From Bordetella parapertussis (GTDB taxonomy: Bacteria; Pseudomonadota; Gammaproteobacteria; Burkholderiales; Burkholderiaceae_B): a stretch of 27,230 nucleotides of DNA. Positions 8,723-17,283 of this stretch are shown here, piece after piece. Numbering within the stretch: position 1 is the stretch's first letter; the number at the start of each line of letters is the position of its first letter. The stretch is taken from NCBI GenBank assembly GCA_945883615.1, contig CAMCYB010000024.1, positions 1-27,230 of the forward strand, in the 5' to 3' direction. Under the pieces are notes generated by a model. That model saw nothing but the letters and a program-made list of their open reading frames with translations, was not told where the DNA came from and did no database searches. The translations under genes were made by a program, and so were the position numbers.

Positions 8723-9925
8723 TCATTGACTTGATACGCTTTGTGCTAAAGCAGCGATTCGATGTGCGGCTTCAACACAATCAGCGAGCGGCGCCACTAA
8801 AGCGATACGAATACGGTTAGCGCCTGGGTTGACGCCATTGATTTCACGCCCAACATAGCTGCCTGGTAAGACTCGCACCGCTAGGGTATCAAGTAGTTTA
8901 AAGACAAACTCAGGGTCTGAAATAGGCGTTTTAGCCCAAAGATAAAAAGAGGCGTCAGGCCGTTCAACCTCAAGATGTGGCTGCAAAATAGGCAGTACGG
9001 CATCAAATTTAGCGCGATATTGCTTGCGGTTGTCTATGACATGGGCTTCGTCTTGCCAAGCTGCCACACTCGCGTGTGACACCACGGGTGACATGGCGCT
9101 GCCATGGTAGGTGCGGTAGAGCAAAAACCGTTCTAAAAGCTTGGCGTCGCCCGCTACGAAACCAGAACGCAGGCCGGGTAAATTTGAACGTTTTGACAAA
9201 CTTGCAAAGCAAACTAGCCCCCGATAATCGGCTCGCCCAAGGGCATGAGCGGCAGCCAACCCCCCAATGGGTGGGGTGTTTTCATCTAAATAAATCTCTG
9301 AATAACACTCGTCAGAGGCTATGACAAAACCAAACCGATCTGCCAAACTAAAAATACTTGCCCAATCATCAAGCCCCATTACGCTGCCTGCTGGGTTGCC
9401 CGGAGAGCAAACAAACAACAATTGCGTTTGACGCCAAATATCGTCTGGCACACTTGCCCAGTCACTTAGAAAGTGCCGACTGGGGTCGGCATTCACATAA
9501 TAGGGTTGAGCCCCGCCAAGCAAAGCAGCCCCTTCATATATTTGATAAAACGGGTTAGGGCACACAACGTAGCCCCCTCGGTCAGCATCTAATACAGTTT
9601 GAGCAAAAGAAAAAATAGCTTCTCTTGACCCTAAAGCAGGTAAAACTTGAGTTTGAGGGTTCAAAGGGGGAATGCCGTGACGACGAGCAACCCATTGGCA
9701 AACTGCTTCGCGCAGCGCGTCGTCACCTTTAGTTGACGGGTAAATCGATAACCCCCCTAAATGGTCGGTTATTGCCAATTTAACGCAGTCTGGCGCAGCA
9801 TGCTTGGGCTCACCGATAGACAGATCAATGAGCTTTAGACCTGTTTGTTGTGGTTTTGCGGCAATAAGCAATGCTCGTAATTTTTCAAATGGGTAAGGTT
9901 GGAGTAGATTGAGTTTTGGGTTCAT
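8723..9925 (-). CDS. dapC: Succinyldiaminopimelate aminotransferase
   Basis: PLP-dependent class I/II aminotransferase converting N-succinyl-2-amino-6-ketopimelate to N-succinyl-LL-DAP with glutamate as donor. In the 400-residue form the PLP lysine is K245 in SLSKRSNLPGLRSGF, with D205 in SDECY and the CSPGNPAG segment at about 173-180. The context with dapD and dapE fixes the substrate better than the fold does. The longest frame begins at a TTG (9943) and has another ATG at 9931. I chose ATG 9925 because MNPKLNLLQPYPFEKL aligns with remembered Bordetella DapC starts. Its 5' side faces the divergent tRNA-Leu; I could not identify a convincing promoter on this strand in the 74-bp gap. Confidence 0.93.
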   Translation of the reverse strand: MNPKLNLLQPYPFEKLRALLIAAKPQQTGLKLIDLSIGEPKHAAPDCVKLAITDHLGGLSIYPSTKGDDALREAVCQWVARRHGIPPLNPQTQVLPALGSREAIFSFAQTVLDADRGGYVVCPNPFYQIYEGAALLGGAQPYYVNADPSRHFLSDWASVPDDIWRQTQLLFVCSPGNPAGSVMGLDDWASIFSLADRFGFVIASDECYSEIYLDENTPPIGGLAAAHALGRADYRGLVCFASLSKRSNLPGLRSGFVAGDAKLLERFLLYRTYHGSAMSPVVSHASVAAWQDEAHVIDNRKQYRAKFDAVLPILQPHLEVERPDASFYLWAKTPISDPEFVFKLLDTLAVRVLPGSYVGREINGVNPGANRIRIALVAPLADCVEAAHRIAALAQSVSSQ

Positions 9926-9982
9926 ACTCATTATTTTACGCAAGACTTGGCGTACAGGGTAAAACCGAGCGATTGACTACGC

Positions 9983-9988
9983 TACAAT
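9983..9988 (+). promoter_or_regulatory. Possible -10 element for tRNA-Leu and tig
   Basis: TACAAT at 9983-9988 ends 11 bases before the mature tRNA 5' end, a plausible place for a -10 box with initiation near 9995. At 17-bp spacing the -35 would be TAAAAC (9960-9965), a poor match. The better-looking TTGACT at 9973-9978 is only 4 bp away and cannot be its partner. Confidence 0.35.
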
Positions 9989-9999
9989 ATGCGCTGATT

Positions 10000-10086
10000 G
10001 CGAAGGTGGCGAAATTGGTAGACGCACCAGGTTTAGGTCCTGACGCCTGTAAGGGTGTGCGGGTTCGAGTCCCGCCCTTCGCACCA
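10000..10086 (+). tRNA. tRNA-Leu, anticodon UAG, CCA encoded
   Basis: The acceptor stem pairs GCGAAGG at 10000-10006 with CCTTCGC ahead of the discriminator A and an encoded CCA ending at 10086. The anticodon loop TTTAGGT at 10032-10038 places the anticodon TAG at 10034-10036, reading CUA and probably other CUN codons. The anticodon stem is CCAGG/CCTGA, with a C-A mismatch at its outermost pair. A long variable arm (type II tRNA) and the T-arm GCGGG-TTCGAGT-CCCGC are clear. At 87 nt it is normal for a leucine tRNA. It lies 54 bp before tig. I see no integrase or duplicated 3' end that would mark it as a phage attachment site in use. Confidence 0.97.
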
Positions 10087-10099
10087 TTTTTTAACCCCT

Positions 10100-10116
10100 T
10101 GTTTCTTTTTGAAACA
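10100..10116 (+). terminator. Weak hairpin between tRNA-Leu and tig
   Basis: TGTTTC, loop TTTTT and GAAACA form a 6-bp AT-rich stem, followed by ATTTTGT. It could mark the tRNA 3' end or slow transcription into tig. The stem is weak and the following T run is interrupted, so readthrough and co-transcription with tig are likely. Confidence 0.3.
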
Positions 10117-10140
10117 TTTTGTAGAGTCAATAGGTAACTT

Positions 10141-11451
10141 ATGCAGCCTGTGGTTGAAACCCTTGCCGGCCTTGAGCGCCGTATAGAATTGTCTGTCTCT
10201 TTGTCTGACATTGAAAAAAAAGTTCAAGCCGAACTCAAGCGCGTAAGCCGTTCGGCTAAAGCACCCGGGTTTCGTCCAGGCAAAGTTCCTATGTCGATGC
10301 TCGAAAAATCGCATGCGCCGAGTATTCGTTATGACGCGATCAATCAAACGGTTGGTCAAATGCTTGACGAGCAGTTGTCACAAACGGGTTTACGTGTTGC
10401 GGGTTCACCTTCGCTTGAAGCTAAAACCGAAGGGGTGGCAGACGATACCTTGGCTTTCTTAGCCACGTTTGAGGTCTACCCTGAAGTTGCCTTACCTGAT
10501 TTAAAAACTTTATCAGTCAAACGCGCGGTATGCCCTGTTACCGACGCTGAAGTTCAACGTACCGTTGACGTGTTACGCGAACAGCGTGCTGAATATGTAA
10601 TCGTGGCTGACCGCGCTGCAGAAAAAAACGATCGGGTCAAACTTGATTTTGTCGGCACATTAGACGGTACGCCCTTTGAAGGCGGAACGGCCACTGACTT
10701 TGAATTTGATCTTGGTAAGGGTCGCATGTTGCCTGAGTTTGAGGCCGCTGCAGCGGGTTTGAAAGCGGGCGAGAATAAAGTATTTCCGTTGACATTTCCG
10801 GAAGATTACAACGGCAAAGATGTTGCGGGTAAAACGGTTGAATTCACGATTACAGTTAAATCAGTGTCAAAGCCCAATTTGCCTGAAATTGATGCTGATT
10901 TTGCCAAAGCACTGGGTCAACCTGAAGGTGATGTTGAAAAGTTGATGGCTGATGTAAAGGGTAATATTGAGCGTGAAGTCAGTGGTCGTGTTTTAGCAAA
11001 AACCAAAGCCAGCGTCATGGACGCTTTGGTGGCAACTGCACAGTTTGATATTCCAAAATCATTGCTTGAAAGCGAAACACAAAGCCGCATTCAAGTTGCG
11101 CGTGAACAACTCAAACAACGCGGCATGCCAAATGCTGATACCTTCCCCATTCCCGCTGATGCCTTCACAGAAGAAGCAACACGTCGTGTCAAGCTTGGTT
11201 TGATGATTGGTGAATTAATTAAAGTGTCTGGCTTGCAAGCCAAACCAGAGCAAGTGCGCACCCGTATTGAAACCTTTGCGCAAGGTTACGAGAACCCTGC
11301 ACAGGTTGTTAGTTATTATTTATCTGATCGTCAACGCCGCGCTGAAATTGAATCTATTGTGCTCGAAGACAATGTTGTTGAACACATCTTAAGCCAGGCT
11401 CAGGTCAGTGACGAAAATGTTAATTTTGATCAAATTATGGGTAACCCCTAA
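10141..11451 (+). CDS. tig: Trigger factor, ribosome-bound chaperone
   Basis: Chaperone that docks at the ribosomal exit tunnel and shields nascent chains. The ribosome-binding signature GFRPGKVP is at residues 43-50. The FKBP-type prolyl isomerase domain spans about 150-250 ([18 protein letters not shown], then the [13 protein letters not shown] loop). The C-terminal helical arms fill the remainder. The 436 residues match the family (432 in E. coli). The stop TAA overlaps the clpP start by one base (TAATG), so synthesis of chaperone and protease is likely coupled. A poor AGG lies about nine bases ahead of the ATG. Confidence 0.97.
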   Translation: MQPVVETLAGLERRIELSVSLSDIEKKVQAELKRVSRSAKAPGFRPGKVPMSMLEKSHAPSIRYDAINQTVGQMLDEQLSQTGLRVAGSPSLEAKTEGVADDTLAFLATFEVYPEVALPDLKTLSVKRAVCPVTDAEVQRTVDVLREQRAEYVIVADRAAEKNDRVKLDFVGTLDGTPFEGGTATDFEFDLGKGRMLPEFEAAAAGLKAGENKVFPLTFPEDYNGKDVAGKTVEFTITVKSVSKPNLPEIDADFAKALGQPEGDVEKLMADVKGNIEREVSGRVLAKTKASVMDALVATAQFDIPKSLLESETQSRIQVAREQLKQRGMPNADTFPIPADAFTEEATRRVKLGLMIGELIKVSGLQAKPEQVRTRIETFAQGYENPAQVVSYYLSDRQRRAEIESIVLEDNVVEHILSQAQVSDENVNFDQIMGNP

Positions 11452-12116
11452 TGAATAATTCACATCGTTTTACTGATTTTTACGCGTCAATGTACGGTGG
11501 CGAATCGGTGACGCCAACAGGTTCTGGTTTTATACCGATGGTTGTCGAGCAATCTGGCCGGGGCGAGCGTTCATACGATATTTATTCTCGCTTACTTAAA
11601 GAGCGCGTTATTTTTCTTGTGGGTTCGGTAAATGACTACACCGCTAACTTAATTGTTGCGCAAATGTTGTTTCTTGAATCTGAAAACCCAGATAAAGATA
11701 TTTCGTTCTACATAAACTCACCAGGTGGTTCGGTTTATGCTGGCATGGCTATTTATGACACCATGCATTTTATTAAGCCTGATGTGTCAACGATGTGTGT
11801 GGGTTTGGCGGCGAGTATGGGTGCATTACTACTTTCCTCAGGCACCAAGGGTAAGCGTTTTGCGCTTCCTAATTCACGTATTATGATTCATCAACCTTCA
11901 GGTGGTGCACAAGGTCAAGCGACAGATATTCAAATTCAAGCGCGTGAAATTCTAGATTTGCGCCAGCGTTTAAATGAAGTTCTCGCTGCAAATACGGGCC
12001 AACCTCTGAATCGTATTGAAATTGACACTGAACGTGATAACTTTATGTCTACACCCGATGCGGTCGCTTATGGCCTTATCGATAAAATGTTGTCAAACCG
12101 CAATGATGTTGTCTAA
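11451..12116 (+). CDS. clpP: ATP-dependent Clp protease proteolytic subunit
   Basis: Serine peptidase that forms the double-heptamer chamber used by ClpX. The catalytic triad is readable: S122 in GLAASMGA, H147 in IMIHQPSGG and D196 in ERDNFMS, with the same spacing as in E. coli ClpP. The oxyanion-strand motif [10 protein letters not shown] is at 90-99. The first 25 or so residues are Ser/Gly-rich and would include the self-cleaved propeptide. The 221-residue length is slightly above E. coli (207), all of it N-terminal. It starts inside the tig stop codon and is followed 19 bases later by clpX. Confidence 0.97.
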   Translation: MNNSHRFTDFYASMYGGESVTPTGSGFIPMVVEQSGRGERSYDIYSRLLKERVIFLVGSVNDYTANLIVAQMLFLESENPDKDISFYINSPGGSVYAGMAIYDTMHFIKPDVSTMCVGLAASMGALLLSSGTKGKRFALPNSRIMIHQPSGGAQGQATDIQIQAREILDLRQRLNEVLAANTGQPLNRIEIDTERDNFMSTPDAVAYGLIDKMLSNRNDVV

Positions 12117-12135
12117 ATAGTGAGTGTCAATCGCC

Positions 12136-13473
12136 ATGTCTGACAAAAAAACACCCTCAGTCGCTAAAACGTTGCATTGCTCTTTTTGCAACAAAACGCA
12201 AAATGAAGTGCGCAAGCTTATTGCGGGCCCTTCGGTGTTCATTTGTGACGAATGCGTAGACTTATGTAATTACATTATTTTAGAAGAAGCCCAAGCGACC
12301 GCTCGAACTGATATTCGTTCAGATTTACCGACACCCGCTAAAATAAAAGCGTTTTTAGACCAATACGTTATTGGCCAAGACAATACCAAGCGGGTGCTTG
12401 CCGTTGCGGTTTATAACCACTACAAGCGGTTACGCCACGGTACCATTAAAGGCGACGATGTTGAACTAAGCAAAAGCAACATCTTGTTGATTGGTCCCAC
12501 CGGCTCGGGTAAAACGTTGTTGGCACAAACTTTGGCGCGTCAACTTGATGTACCGTTTGTTATGGCCGATGCGACAACCCTGACCGAAGCCGGTTACGTC
12601 GGTGAAGACGTTGAAAATATCATTCAAAAATTGCTGCAAAATTGTAATTACGATGTTGAAAAAGCACAGCGCGCTATTGTTTATATTGATGAAATTGACA
12701 AAATTTCGCGTAAAGCCGATAACCCTTCAATTACCCGTGATGTGTCGGGCGAGGGTGTGCAGCAAGCTTTGTTAAAGTTAATTGAGGGCACTATTGCTTC
12801 AGTTCCGCCTCAGGGTGGTCGTAAGCACCCCAATCAAGACTTTGTTCAAGTTGATACCACCAATGTTTTATTTATTGTGGGTGGTGCATTTGACGGTTTA
12901 GATAAAGTGATCTTAAACCGCACTGAGCGTTCTGGAATAGGTTTTGGTGCGTCTGTTTCTGCAAAAAGTCAAAAGCGCGCAGGCGATACCTTTCGCAGTG
13001 TAGAGCCCGAAGACTTAATTAAGTTTGGTCTCATTCCAGAGTTGGTGGGCCGTTTGCCCGTTTTAGCGACACTTGCAGAGTTAAACGAAGAAACTTTAGT
13101 AAAAGTCTTAACCGAACCTAAAAATTCGCTTGTTCGTCAGTTTCAAAAGCTTTTTCAGATGGAAGGTGCTGAGCTCGTTATTACTGATGATGCGCTTCAT
13201 GCCATTGCACGTAAAGCCATTCTTCGTAAAACAGGTGCTCGGGGTCTACGTTCCATTTTAGAGGCTTCATTGCTTGATACGATGTATGAGTTACCGTCGC
13301 ATGGCAACATCAAGCAAGTTACCTTGAATGCCGCTGTTATCGATCAAGATGCGGCACCCGTCTTAATTTATGGCGATGTAAAGCCTGCAGAGACACCAAC
13401 AAGTGCGAGTTCTGAAACGACTGACCCCGTTCCGGTTGCTCCTCGCAAAAAAGTGCGTGATGTTGCTGCGTAA
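12136..13473 (+). CDS. clpX: ClpX, AAA+ unfoldase of the ClpXP protease
   Basis: Unfolds tagged substrates and feeds them to ClpP. The N-terminal zinc-binding domain has C15, C18, C37 and C40 (CSFC and CDEC). Walker A GPTGSGKT is at 120-127; GYVGEDVEN and the Walker B YIDEIDKI follow, then the IGF-like ClpP-docking loop (SGIGFGA) around 265-275. The C-terminal 30 residues are a Pro/Thr/Ser-rich tail ending in a basic RKKVRDVAA. The frame can be extended to a GTG at 12124, but ATG 12136 matches the family start (MSDKK...LHCSFCNK). The gene sits 19 nt after clpP, and a hairpin terminator follows. Confidence 0.96.
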   Translation: MSDKKTPSVAKTLHCSFCNKTQNEVRKLIAGPSVFICDECVDLCNYIILEEAQATARTDIRSDLPTPAKIKAFLDQYVIGQDNTKRVLAVAVYNHYKRLRHGTIKGDDVELSKSNILLIGPTGSGKTLLAQTLARQLDVPFVMADATTLTEAGYVGEDVENIIQKLLQNCNYDVEKAQRAIVYIDEIDKISRKADNPSITRDVSGEGVQQALLKLIEGTIASVPPQGGRKHPNQDFVQVDTTNVLFIVGGAFDGLDKVILNRTERSGIGFGASVSAKSQKRAGDTFRSVEPEDLIKFGLIPELVGRLPVLATLAELNEETLVKVLTEPKNSLVRQFQKLFQMEGAELVITDDALHAIARKAILRKTGARGLRSILEASLLDTMYELPSHGNIKQVTLNAAVIDQDAAPVLIYGDVKPAETPTSASSETTDPVPVAPRKKVRDVAA

Positions 13474-13482
13474 AATGATGAC

Positions 13483-13522
13483 AAAACCCTAAAGCTCAAA
13501 TTGAGTTTTTTTGTAAGGTTTT
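13483..13522 (+). terminator. Rho-independent terminator after clpX, with nested outer arms
   Basis: AAAGCTC at 13491-13497 pairs with GAGTTTT at 13503-13509 (one G-U pair) around loop AAATT, and an unbroken run of seven T follows at 13506-13512. Outer arms AAAACC at 13483-13488 and GGTTTT at 13517-13522 can also pair and enclose the hairpin. It separates tig-clpP-clpX from lon. Confidence 0.7.
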
Positions 13523-13544
13523 ATCGAGTTTCCGACCACCTGCA

Positions 13545-13572
13545 CTTGAAATTTAGGCTATTGTCCCAATAC
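13545..13572 (+). promoter_or_regulatory. Candidate sigma-32 (heat-shock) promoter of lon
   Basis: CTTGAA at 13545-13550 (TTGAAA at 13546-13551) is followed, after a 13-nt spacer, by CCCAATAC at 13565-13572. The sigma-32 consensus is CTTGAA, 13-15 nt, CCCCATNT. Initiation would fall near 13577-13580, leaving a leader of about 56-59 nt. A vegetative sigma factor could also use TTGAAA, but its -10 (TACTAG or ATACTA) would be poor. The identity of lon as a classic RpoH target supports the reading. Confidence 0.65.
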
Positions 13573-13586
13573 TAGTTGAAAGACTT

Positions 13587-13633
13587 ATGTTTGAATACCA
13601 AACATTTGTTTCTAACATTTATAGGACAAACAA
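13587..13633 (+). promoter_or_regulatory. Structured lon leader with two competing hairpins
   Basis: ATGTTTG at 13587-13593 and CAAACAT at 13599-13605 are perfect 7-bp inverted arms with a 5-nt loop. TTGTTT at 13606-13611 can pair with AAACAA at 13628-13633, looping out the Shine-Dalgarno AGGA at 13623-13626. The first arm can alternatively pair with CAAACA at 13627-13632. The structures are mutually exclusive in part, suggesting a folding-dependent control of lon translation, but no experiment or conservation is known to me. Confidence 0.4.
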
Positions 13634-13635
13634 CC

Positions 13636-16110
13636 ATGTCAGGTCAAACCTTACTGCCATCTGAAGCCATTGATTTTCCCCTGCTTCCGCTACGCGATGT
13701 GGTCGTGTTTCCACATATGGTTATTCCCCTTTTTGTTGGTCGGCCTCGCTCAATCAAAGCGTTAGAGTCGGCTATGGAATCGGGTAAAAATATCATGTTG
13801 GCCGCCCAAAAGTCTGCCAGTAAAGATGATCCAACACCTGAAGATGTCTATGAAATAGGCTCTTTAGCAACCATTTTACAGATGCTTAAATTGCCTGACG
13901 GCACGGTTAAGGTTTTGGTTGAAGGTACTCAACGTGCACGAGTGATTCGCATTGACGATTTAGACAGCCATTTTGTGAGTCGCGTCATGCCATTACCTGC
14001 TGATGACAATAGCGGTTCTGAAATTGAAGCCTTGCGTCGGGCAATTGTGGCTCAATTTGAGGCCTACGTTAAGCTTAATAAAAAAATACCCCCTGAGATT
14101 TTGACATCGTTGACGGGAATCGACGACGCCGGTCGCTTGGCTGATACGGTTGCTGCACACTTGCCCTTAAAACTTGAGCAAAAACAAAAGTTACTTGAAG
14201 TTCTACCAACAGCTGAACGGCTTGAAAGTCTGCTGGCTCAGCTTGAGGGTGAAATTGAGATTCTTCAAGTTGAAAAGCGTATTCGTGGCCGGGTTAAGAA
14301 GCAGATGGAAAAAAGCCAGCGCGATTACTATTTAAACGAGCAAGTTAAAGCGATTCAAAAAGAGTTGGGTGATGGTGAAGATGGTGCCGACATTGAGGAA
14401 CTTGAAAAGCGCATTGAAGCCGCTCAGTTGCCCAAAGATGCGCGTAAAAAAGTTGATGGCGAAGTCAAAAAACTTAATATGATGTCACCGATGTCAGCTG
14501 AAGCGACTGTCGTACGCACCTATATTGACACAGTGATTGGTTTGCCTTGGCGTAAAAAAAGCAAGGTCAACCACTCTATTTCAAATGCTGAAAAAGTTTT
14601 AAACGATGACCATTTTGGTCTAGATAAAGTCAAAGAACGTATTTTGGAATATCTTGCTGTGCAACAGCGAGTCGAAAAAGTAAAAGCGCCTATATTGTGT
14701 TTGGTTGGCCCCCCTGGTGTGGGCAAAACATCACTTGGGCAGTCTATTGCTAAGGCAACCAACCGTCAATTCACACGCATGGCGTTAGGTGGTGTGCGTG
14801 ATGAAGCCGAGATTCGTGGCCATCGTCGTACCTATATTGGTTCGATGCCAGGCAAAATTTTACAAAACATGAGCAAAATAGGGGTGCGCAACCCATTATT
14901 TTTATTAGATGAAATCGATAAGCTCGGTATGGACTATCGGGGCGACCCCGCTTCAGGTTTGCTTGAGGTGCTTGACCCTGAACAAAATCATACTTTTCAA
15001 GATCATTATGTTGAGGTCGATTTTGATTTGTCAGACGTCATGTTTGTGGCGACGAGCAATACGCTTAATATTCCGCCCGCTTTGCTTGACCGCATGGAAG
15101 TGATTCGTTTGTCGGGTTACACCGAAGATGAAAAAATTCATATTGCTCAAGATCATTTGTTAGCCAAGCTGATTAAAAATAACGGTCTTAAACCCGAAGA
15201 ACTTGAAATTGAAACCTCAGCGATTCAAGATATTGTTCGCTACTACACTCGCGAGGCGGGTGTGCGTTCGCTCGAGCGTGAAATAGGTAAAATCTGCCGT
15301 AAAGTTGTTAAGAAATTGTTGATTGAAAGCCCAGCTGAGCCTGCACCAAAGCGGGTACGATCAAAGTCAACATCAACTGCTGCACCCATTCACAAAATTA
15401 TTGTTAATAGCGACAATTTGAATGACTATTTAGGTGTTCGGCGCTATGCCTATGGTAAGGCTGAGCAAGATAACCAAATTGGCCAAGTGACGGGTTTAGC
15501 CTGGACTGAAGTGGGCGGTGATTTGTTAACAATTGAAGTTGCTGATATGCCGGGCAAAGGTGGTATTTTGCGTACGGGGTCACTGGGCGATGTCATGAAA
15601 GAGTCAGTTGAAGCTGCGCGAAGCGTTGTCAGAGCGGGTGCAAAACGTTTTGGTATTGCCGATACTGTTTTTGAAAAGCGCGACATGCACGTTCACGTAC
15701 CCGAGGGGGCCACTCCAAAAGATGGCCCTTCGGCTGGCGCAGCTATCGTGACAGCGATTGTGTCTGCTTTAACTCGTATACCCGTGCGGGCTGATGTAGC
15801 GATGACCGGTGAAATCACACTGCGTGGTGAGGTGCTTGCAATTGGTGGTTTAAAAGAAAAGCTTCTCGCTGCCCACCGAGGTGGAATTAAGACAGTGCTT
15901 ATTCCTGAAGAAAACGTCAAAGACTTGATCGAAATTCCAGATAATGTAAAAAATCATCTAGAAATCATTCCAGTTAAATGGATTGATCGTGTCTTAGAAG
16001 TTGCGCTTGAGCGACCACCCATACCTTTGTCAGATGAGGTGGTCGATCCGGTCGCTGTCGTGGCCACGAACGAGACTGTTGCTAAGTCGGGTGTGGTTGT
16101 TAAACATTAA
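13636..16110 (+). CDS. lon: ATP-dependent Lon protease (LonA type)
   Basis: Soluble AAA+ protease for misfolded and regulatory proteins. In the 824-residue form: N-terminal substrate domain about 10-205, coiled coil about 205-265, Walker A GPPGVGKT at 358-365, Walker B LFLLDEID at 421-428, and the protease dyad S699 (PKDGPSAG) with K742 (GGLKEKL). The insertion around 565-585 ([17 protein letters not shown]) between AAA+ and protease domains is low-complexity and basic. The frame opens upstream at a TTG (13576), but that falls at the predicted transcription start. ATG 13636, with AGGA nine bases upstream, gives the standard [10 protein letters not shown]...[10 protein letters not shown] start. 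The Hsp15-like gene begins six bases after the stop. Confidence 0.97.
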   Translation: MSGQTLLPSEAIDFPLLPLRDVVVFPHMVIPLFVGRPRSIKALESAMESGKNIMLAAQKSASKDDPTPEDVYEIGSLATILQMLKLPDGTVKVLVEGTQRARVIRIDDLDSHFVSRVMPLPADDNSGSEIEALRRAIVAQFEAYVKLNKKIPPEILTSLTGIDDAGRLADTVAAHLPLKLEQKQKLLEVLPTAERLESLLAQLEGEIEILQVEKRIRGRVKKQMEKSQRDYYLNEQVKAIQKELGDGEDGADIEELEKRIEAAQLPKDARKKVDGEVKKLNMMSPMSAEATVVRTYIDTVIGLPWRKKSKVNHSISNAEKVLNDDHFGLDKVKERILEYLAVQQRVEKVKAPILCLVGPPGVGKTSLGQSIAKATNRQFTRMALGGVRDEAEIRGHRRTYIGSMPGKILQNMSKIGVRNPLFLLDEIDKLGMDYRGDPASGLLEVLDPEQNHTFQDHYVEVDFDLSDVMFVATSNTLNIPPALLDRMEVIRLSGYTEDEKIHIAQDHLLAKLIKNNGLKPEELEIETSAIQDIVRYYTREAGVRSLEREIGKICRKVVKKLLIESPAEPAPKRVRSKSTSTAAPIHKIIVNSDNLNDYLGVRRYAYGKAEQDNQIGQVTGLAWTEVGGDLLTIEVADMPGKGGILRTGSLGDVMKESVEAARSVVRAGAKRFGIADTVFEKRDMHVHVPEGATPKDGPSAGAAIVTAIVSALTRIPVRADVAMTGEITLRGEVLAIGGLKEKLLAAHRGGIKTVLIPEENVKDLIEIPDNVKNHLEIIPVKWIDRVLEVALERPPIPLSDEVVDPVAVVATNETVAKSGVVVKH

Positions 16111-16116
16111 TTTGCC

Positions 16117-16509
16117 ATGTCTGAAGACAGCGCCGGTATTCGATTAGACAAATGGCTTTGGGCGGCTCGTTTTTTCAAGTCTCGTACCTTAGCGGTTACC
16201 GCTATTGAAATGGGGCGCGTTCATTTAAACAATGAGCGCGTCAAACCTGCCCGATTATTGCGCGTTGGCGACAAAGTGGCCATTCAAAAAGATCAAATAC
16301 GTACCGAAGTGTTTGTGCGTTTTTTGGGGGATGTGAGGCGTTCAGCCCCATTGGCAAAGCTTTTGTATGAAGAGACCATGGAAAGTTTGTTGGCTAGGCA
16401 AACGGCTTCAGAGCGTAAGCGTTTATACGCTGAGCCAGCACAAAACAGAGTAGGGCGACCCACTAAGCGAGATCGGCGCGCGCTAGGGCGCCTAGAACCC
16501 CTTGATTGA
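16117..16509 (+). CDS. hslR: Hsp15-like S4-domain RNA-binding protein
   Basis: A 130-residue protein with an S4 RNA-binding domain at about residues 6-70 (GIRLDKWLWAARFFKSRTLA, then AIEMGRVHLNNERVKPARLLRVGDKV). In E. coli, Hsp15 binds 50S subunits that carry a stalled peptidyl-tRNA and helps their recycling under heat stress. The C-terminal half is basic (SERKRLYAEPAQNRVGRPTKRDRRALGRLE), as in Hsp15. It starts six bases after lon with no promoter between, so it probably shares the heat-shock transcript. It converges on lexA with a 35-bp gap in which I see no clear terminator. Other S4 proteins of this size are possible, but length and tail favour Hsp15. Confidence 0.85.
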   Translation: MSEDSAGIRLDKWLWAARFFKSRTLAVTAIEMGRVHLNNERVKPARLLRVGDKVAIQKDQIRTEVFVRFLGDVRRSAPLAKLLYEETMESLLARQTASERKRLYAEPAQNRVGRPTKRDRRALGRLEPLD

Positions 16510-16544
16510 GTCTAATACTCTAAACCTGCCCGCATACCGTTGAG

Positions 16545-17201
16545 TTAATGAAGGGGGTCAGTACGTATTAAACCCACGGCAATACCTTCAATTGCAAACT
16601 GCTGACCGGGTTTGATAGTGATAGGCTCAAAATCAGGATTTTCAGCCAACAAAATAATTTGACCTTTGTTTTGACTGAGGCGCTTAACGGTGACGTCTTC
16701 ATCAATACGCGCAACAACAATTTGCCCTGAACGCGCTTCAGGTGTGCGTTTGACCGCGAGTAAGTCGCCATCAAGAATGCCCGCATCGCGCATACTTAAG
16801 CCACGCACCTTTAAAAGGTAGTCTGGCGTTTTTGAAAAGAGCGCAGGGTCTAGTTGTAACTCACGTTCAACATTTTCAGCGGCTAAGATGGGCTGGCCTG
16901 CTGCGACACGACCCACTATAGGTAGCGTTAAGTGCAACAAACTTGCACTGCGACTCAAAAGTTCAGTGGCGTCATCGTGATCATCATTAGTAACTAATCG
17001 TATGCCCCGTGAAGCGCCAGCAGTCAGAACGATGACGCCTTTTTTAGCTAGGGCACGTAAATGTTCTTCGGCGGCATTGGCTGATTTAAAACCAAACTCA
17101 GACGAGATTTCAGCCCGTGTAGGCGGAAACCCCGTTGAGATGATGACCTGCCGAATAAAGCTCACAATTTGCATTTGGCGTGGTGTGAGTGCTGTGGCCA
17201 T
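16545..17201 (-). CDS. lexA: LexA, SOS repressor and self-cleaving protease
   Basis: Represses DNA-damage genes and cleaves itself when stimulated by RecA filaments. The winged helix-turn-helix spans about residues 1-70 ([29 protein letters not shown]). The cleavage bond is A101-G102 in [10 protein letters not shown]. The catalytic dyad is S136 (RGLSMRD) and K173 (DVTVKRL), with the same spacings (35 and 37) as E. coli LexA. The 218 residues exceed E. coli (202) mainly because of a longer hinge, about residues 72-93 ([19 protein letters not shown]). The ATG at 17201 is preceded by a LexA box, so the gene is autoregulated. Confidence 0.97.
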   Translation of the reverse strand: MATALTPRQMQIVSFIRQVIISTGFPPTRAEISSEFGFKSANAAEEHLRALAKKGVIVLTAGASRGIRLVTNDDHDDATELLSRSASLLHLTLPIVGRVAAGQPILAAENVERELQLDPALFSKTPDYLLKVRGLSMRDAGILDGDLLAVKRTPEARSGQIVVARIDEDVTVKRLSQNKGQIILLAENPDFEPITIKPGQQFAIEGIAVGLIRTDPLH

Positions 17202-17218
17202 AACGAAAACCCCTAAAA

Positions 17219-17234
17219 CTGTATGTATATACAG
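17219..17234. promoter_or_regulatory. LexA operator (SOS box) of lexA
   Basis: CTGTATGTATATACAG matches the proteobacterial SOS consensus CTGT-N8-ACAG exactly at both CTGT/ACAG ends, with an AT-rich alternating centre. It lies 18-33 bases upstream of the lexA start, the position expected for an autorepressor site. Confidence 0.93.
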
Positions 17235-17283
17235 TTATTGTGGGGTAATTTTTAGCTAAATGCAAGTAGGCTTAATGATTTAT

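Noticed and set aside
9973..9988. TTGACT followed by TACAAT ahead of tRNA-Leu as a consensus promoter
   Set aside because: The hexamers are only 4 bp apart; a sigma-70 promoter needs about 17. I kept only the -10 candidate.
10000..10086. tRNA-Leu as an integration site of a mobile element
   Set aside because: No integrase, no duplicated tRNA 3' end in the window, and the flanks are conserved housekeeping genes.
10033..10359. Reading frame on the minus strand across tRNA-Leu and the start of tig
   Set aside because: It covers a certain tRNA gene and a conserved coding start in antisense, and its product resembles nothing I know. It is a shadow frame.
13576..13635. Extension of lon to an upstream TTG, adding 20 residues
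   Set aside because: The TTG lies at the predicted transcription start, the added residues are not family-like, and ATG 13636 has a good AGGA upstream.
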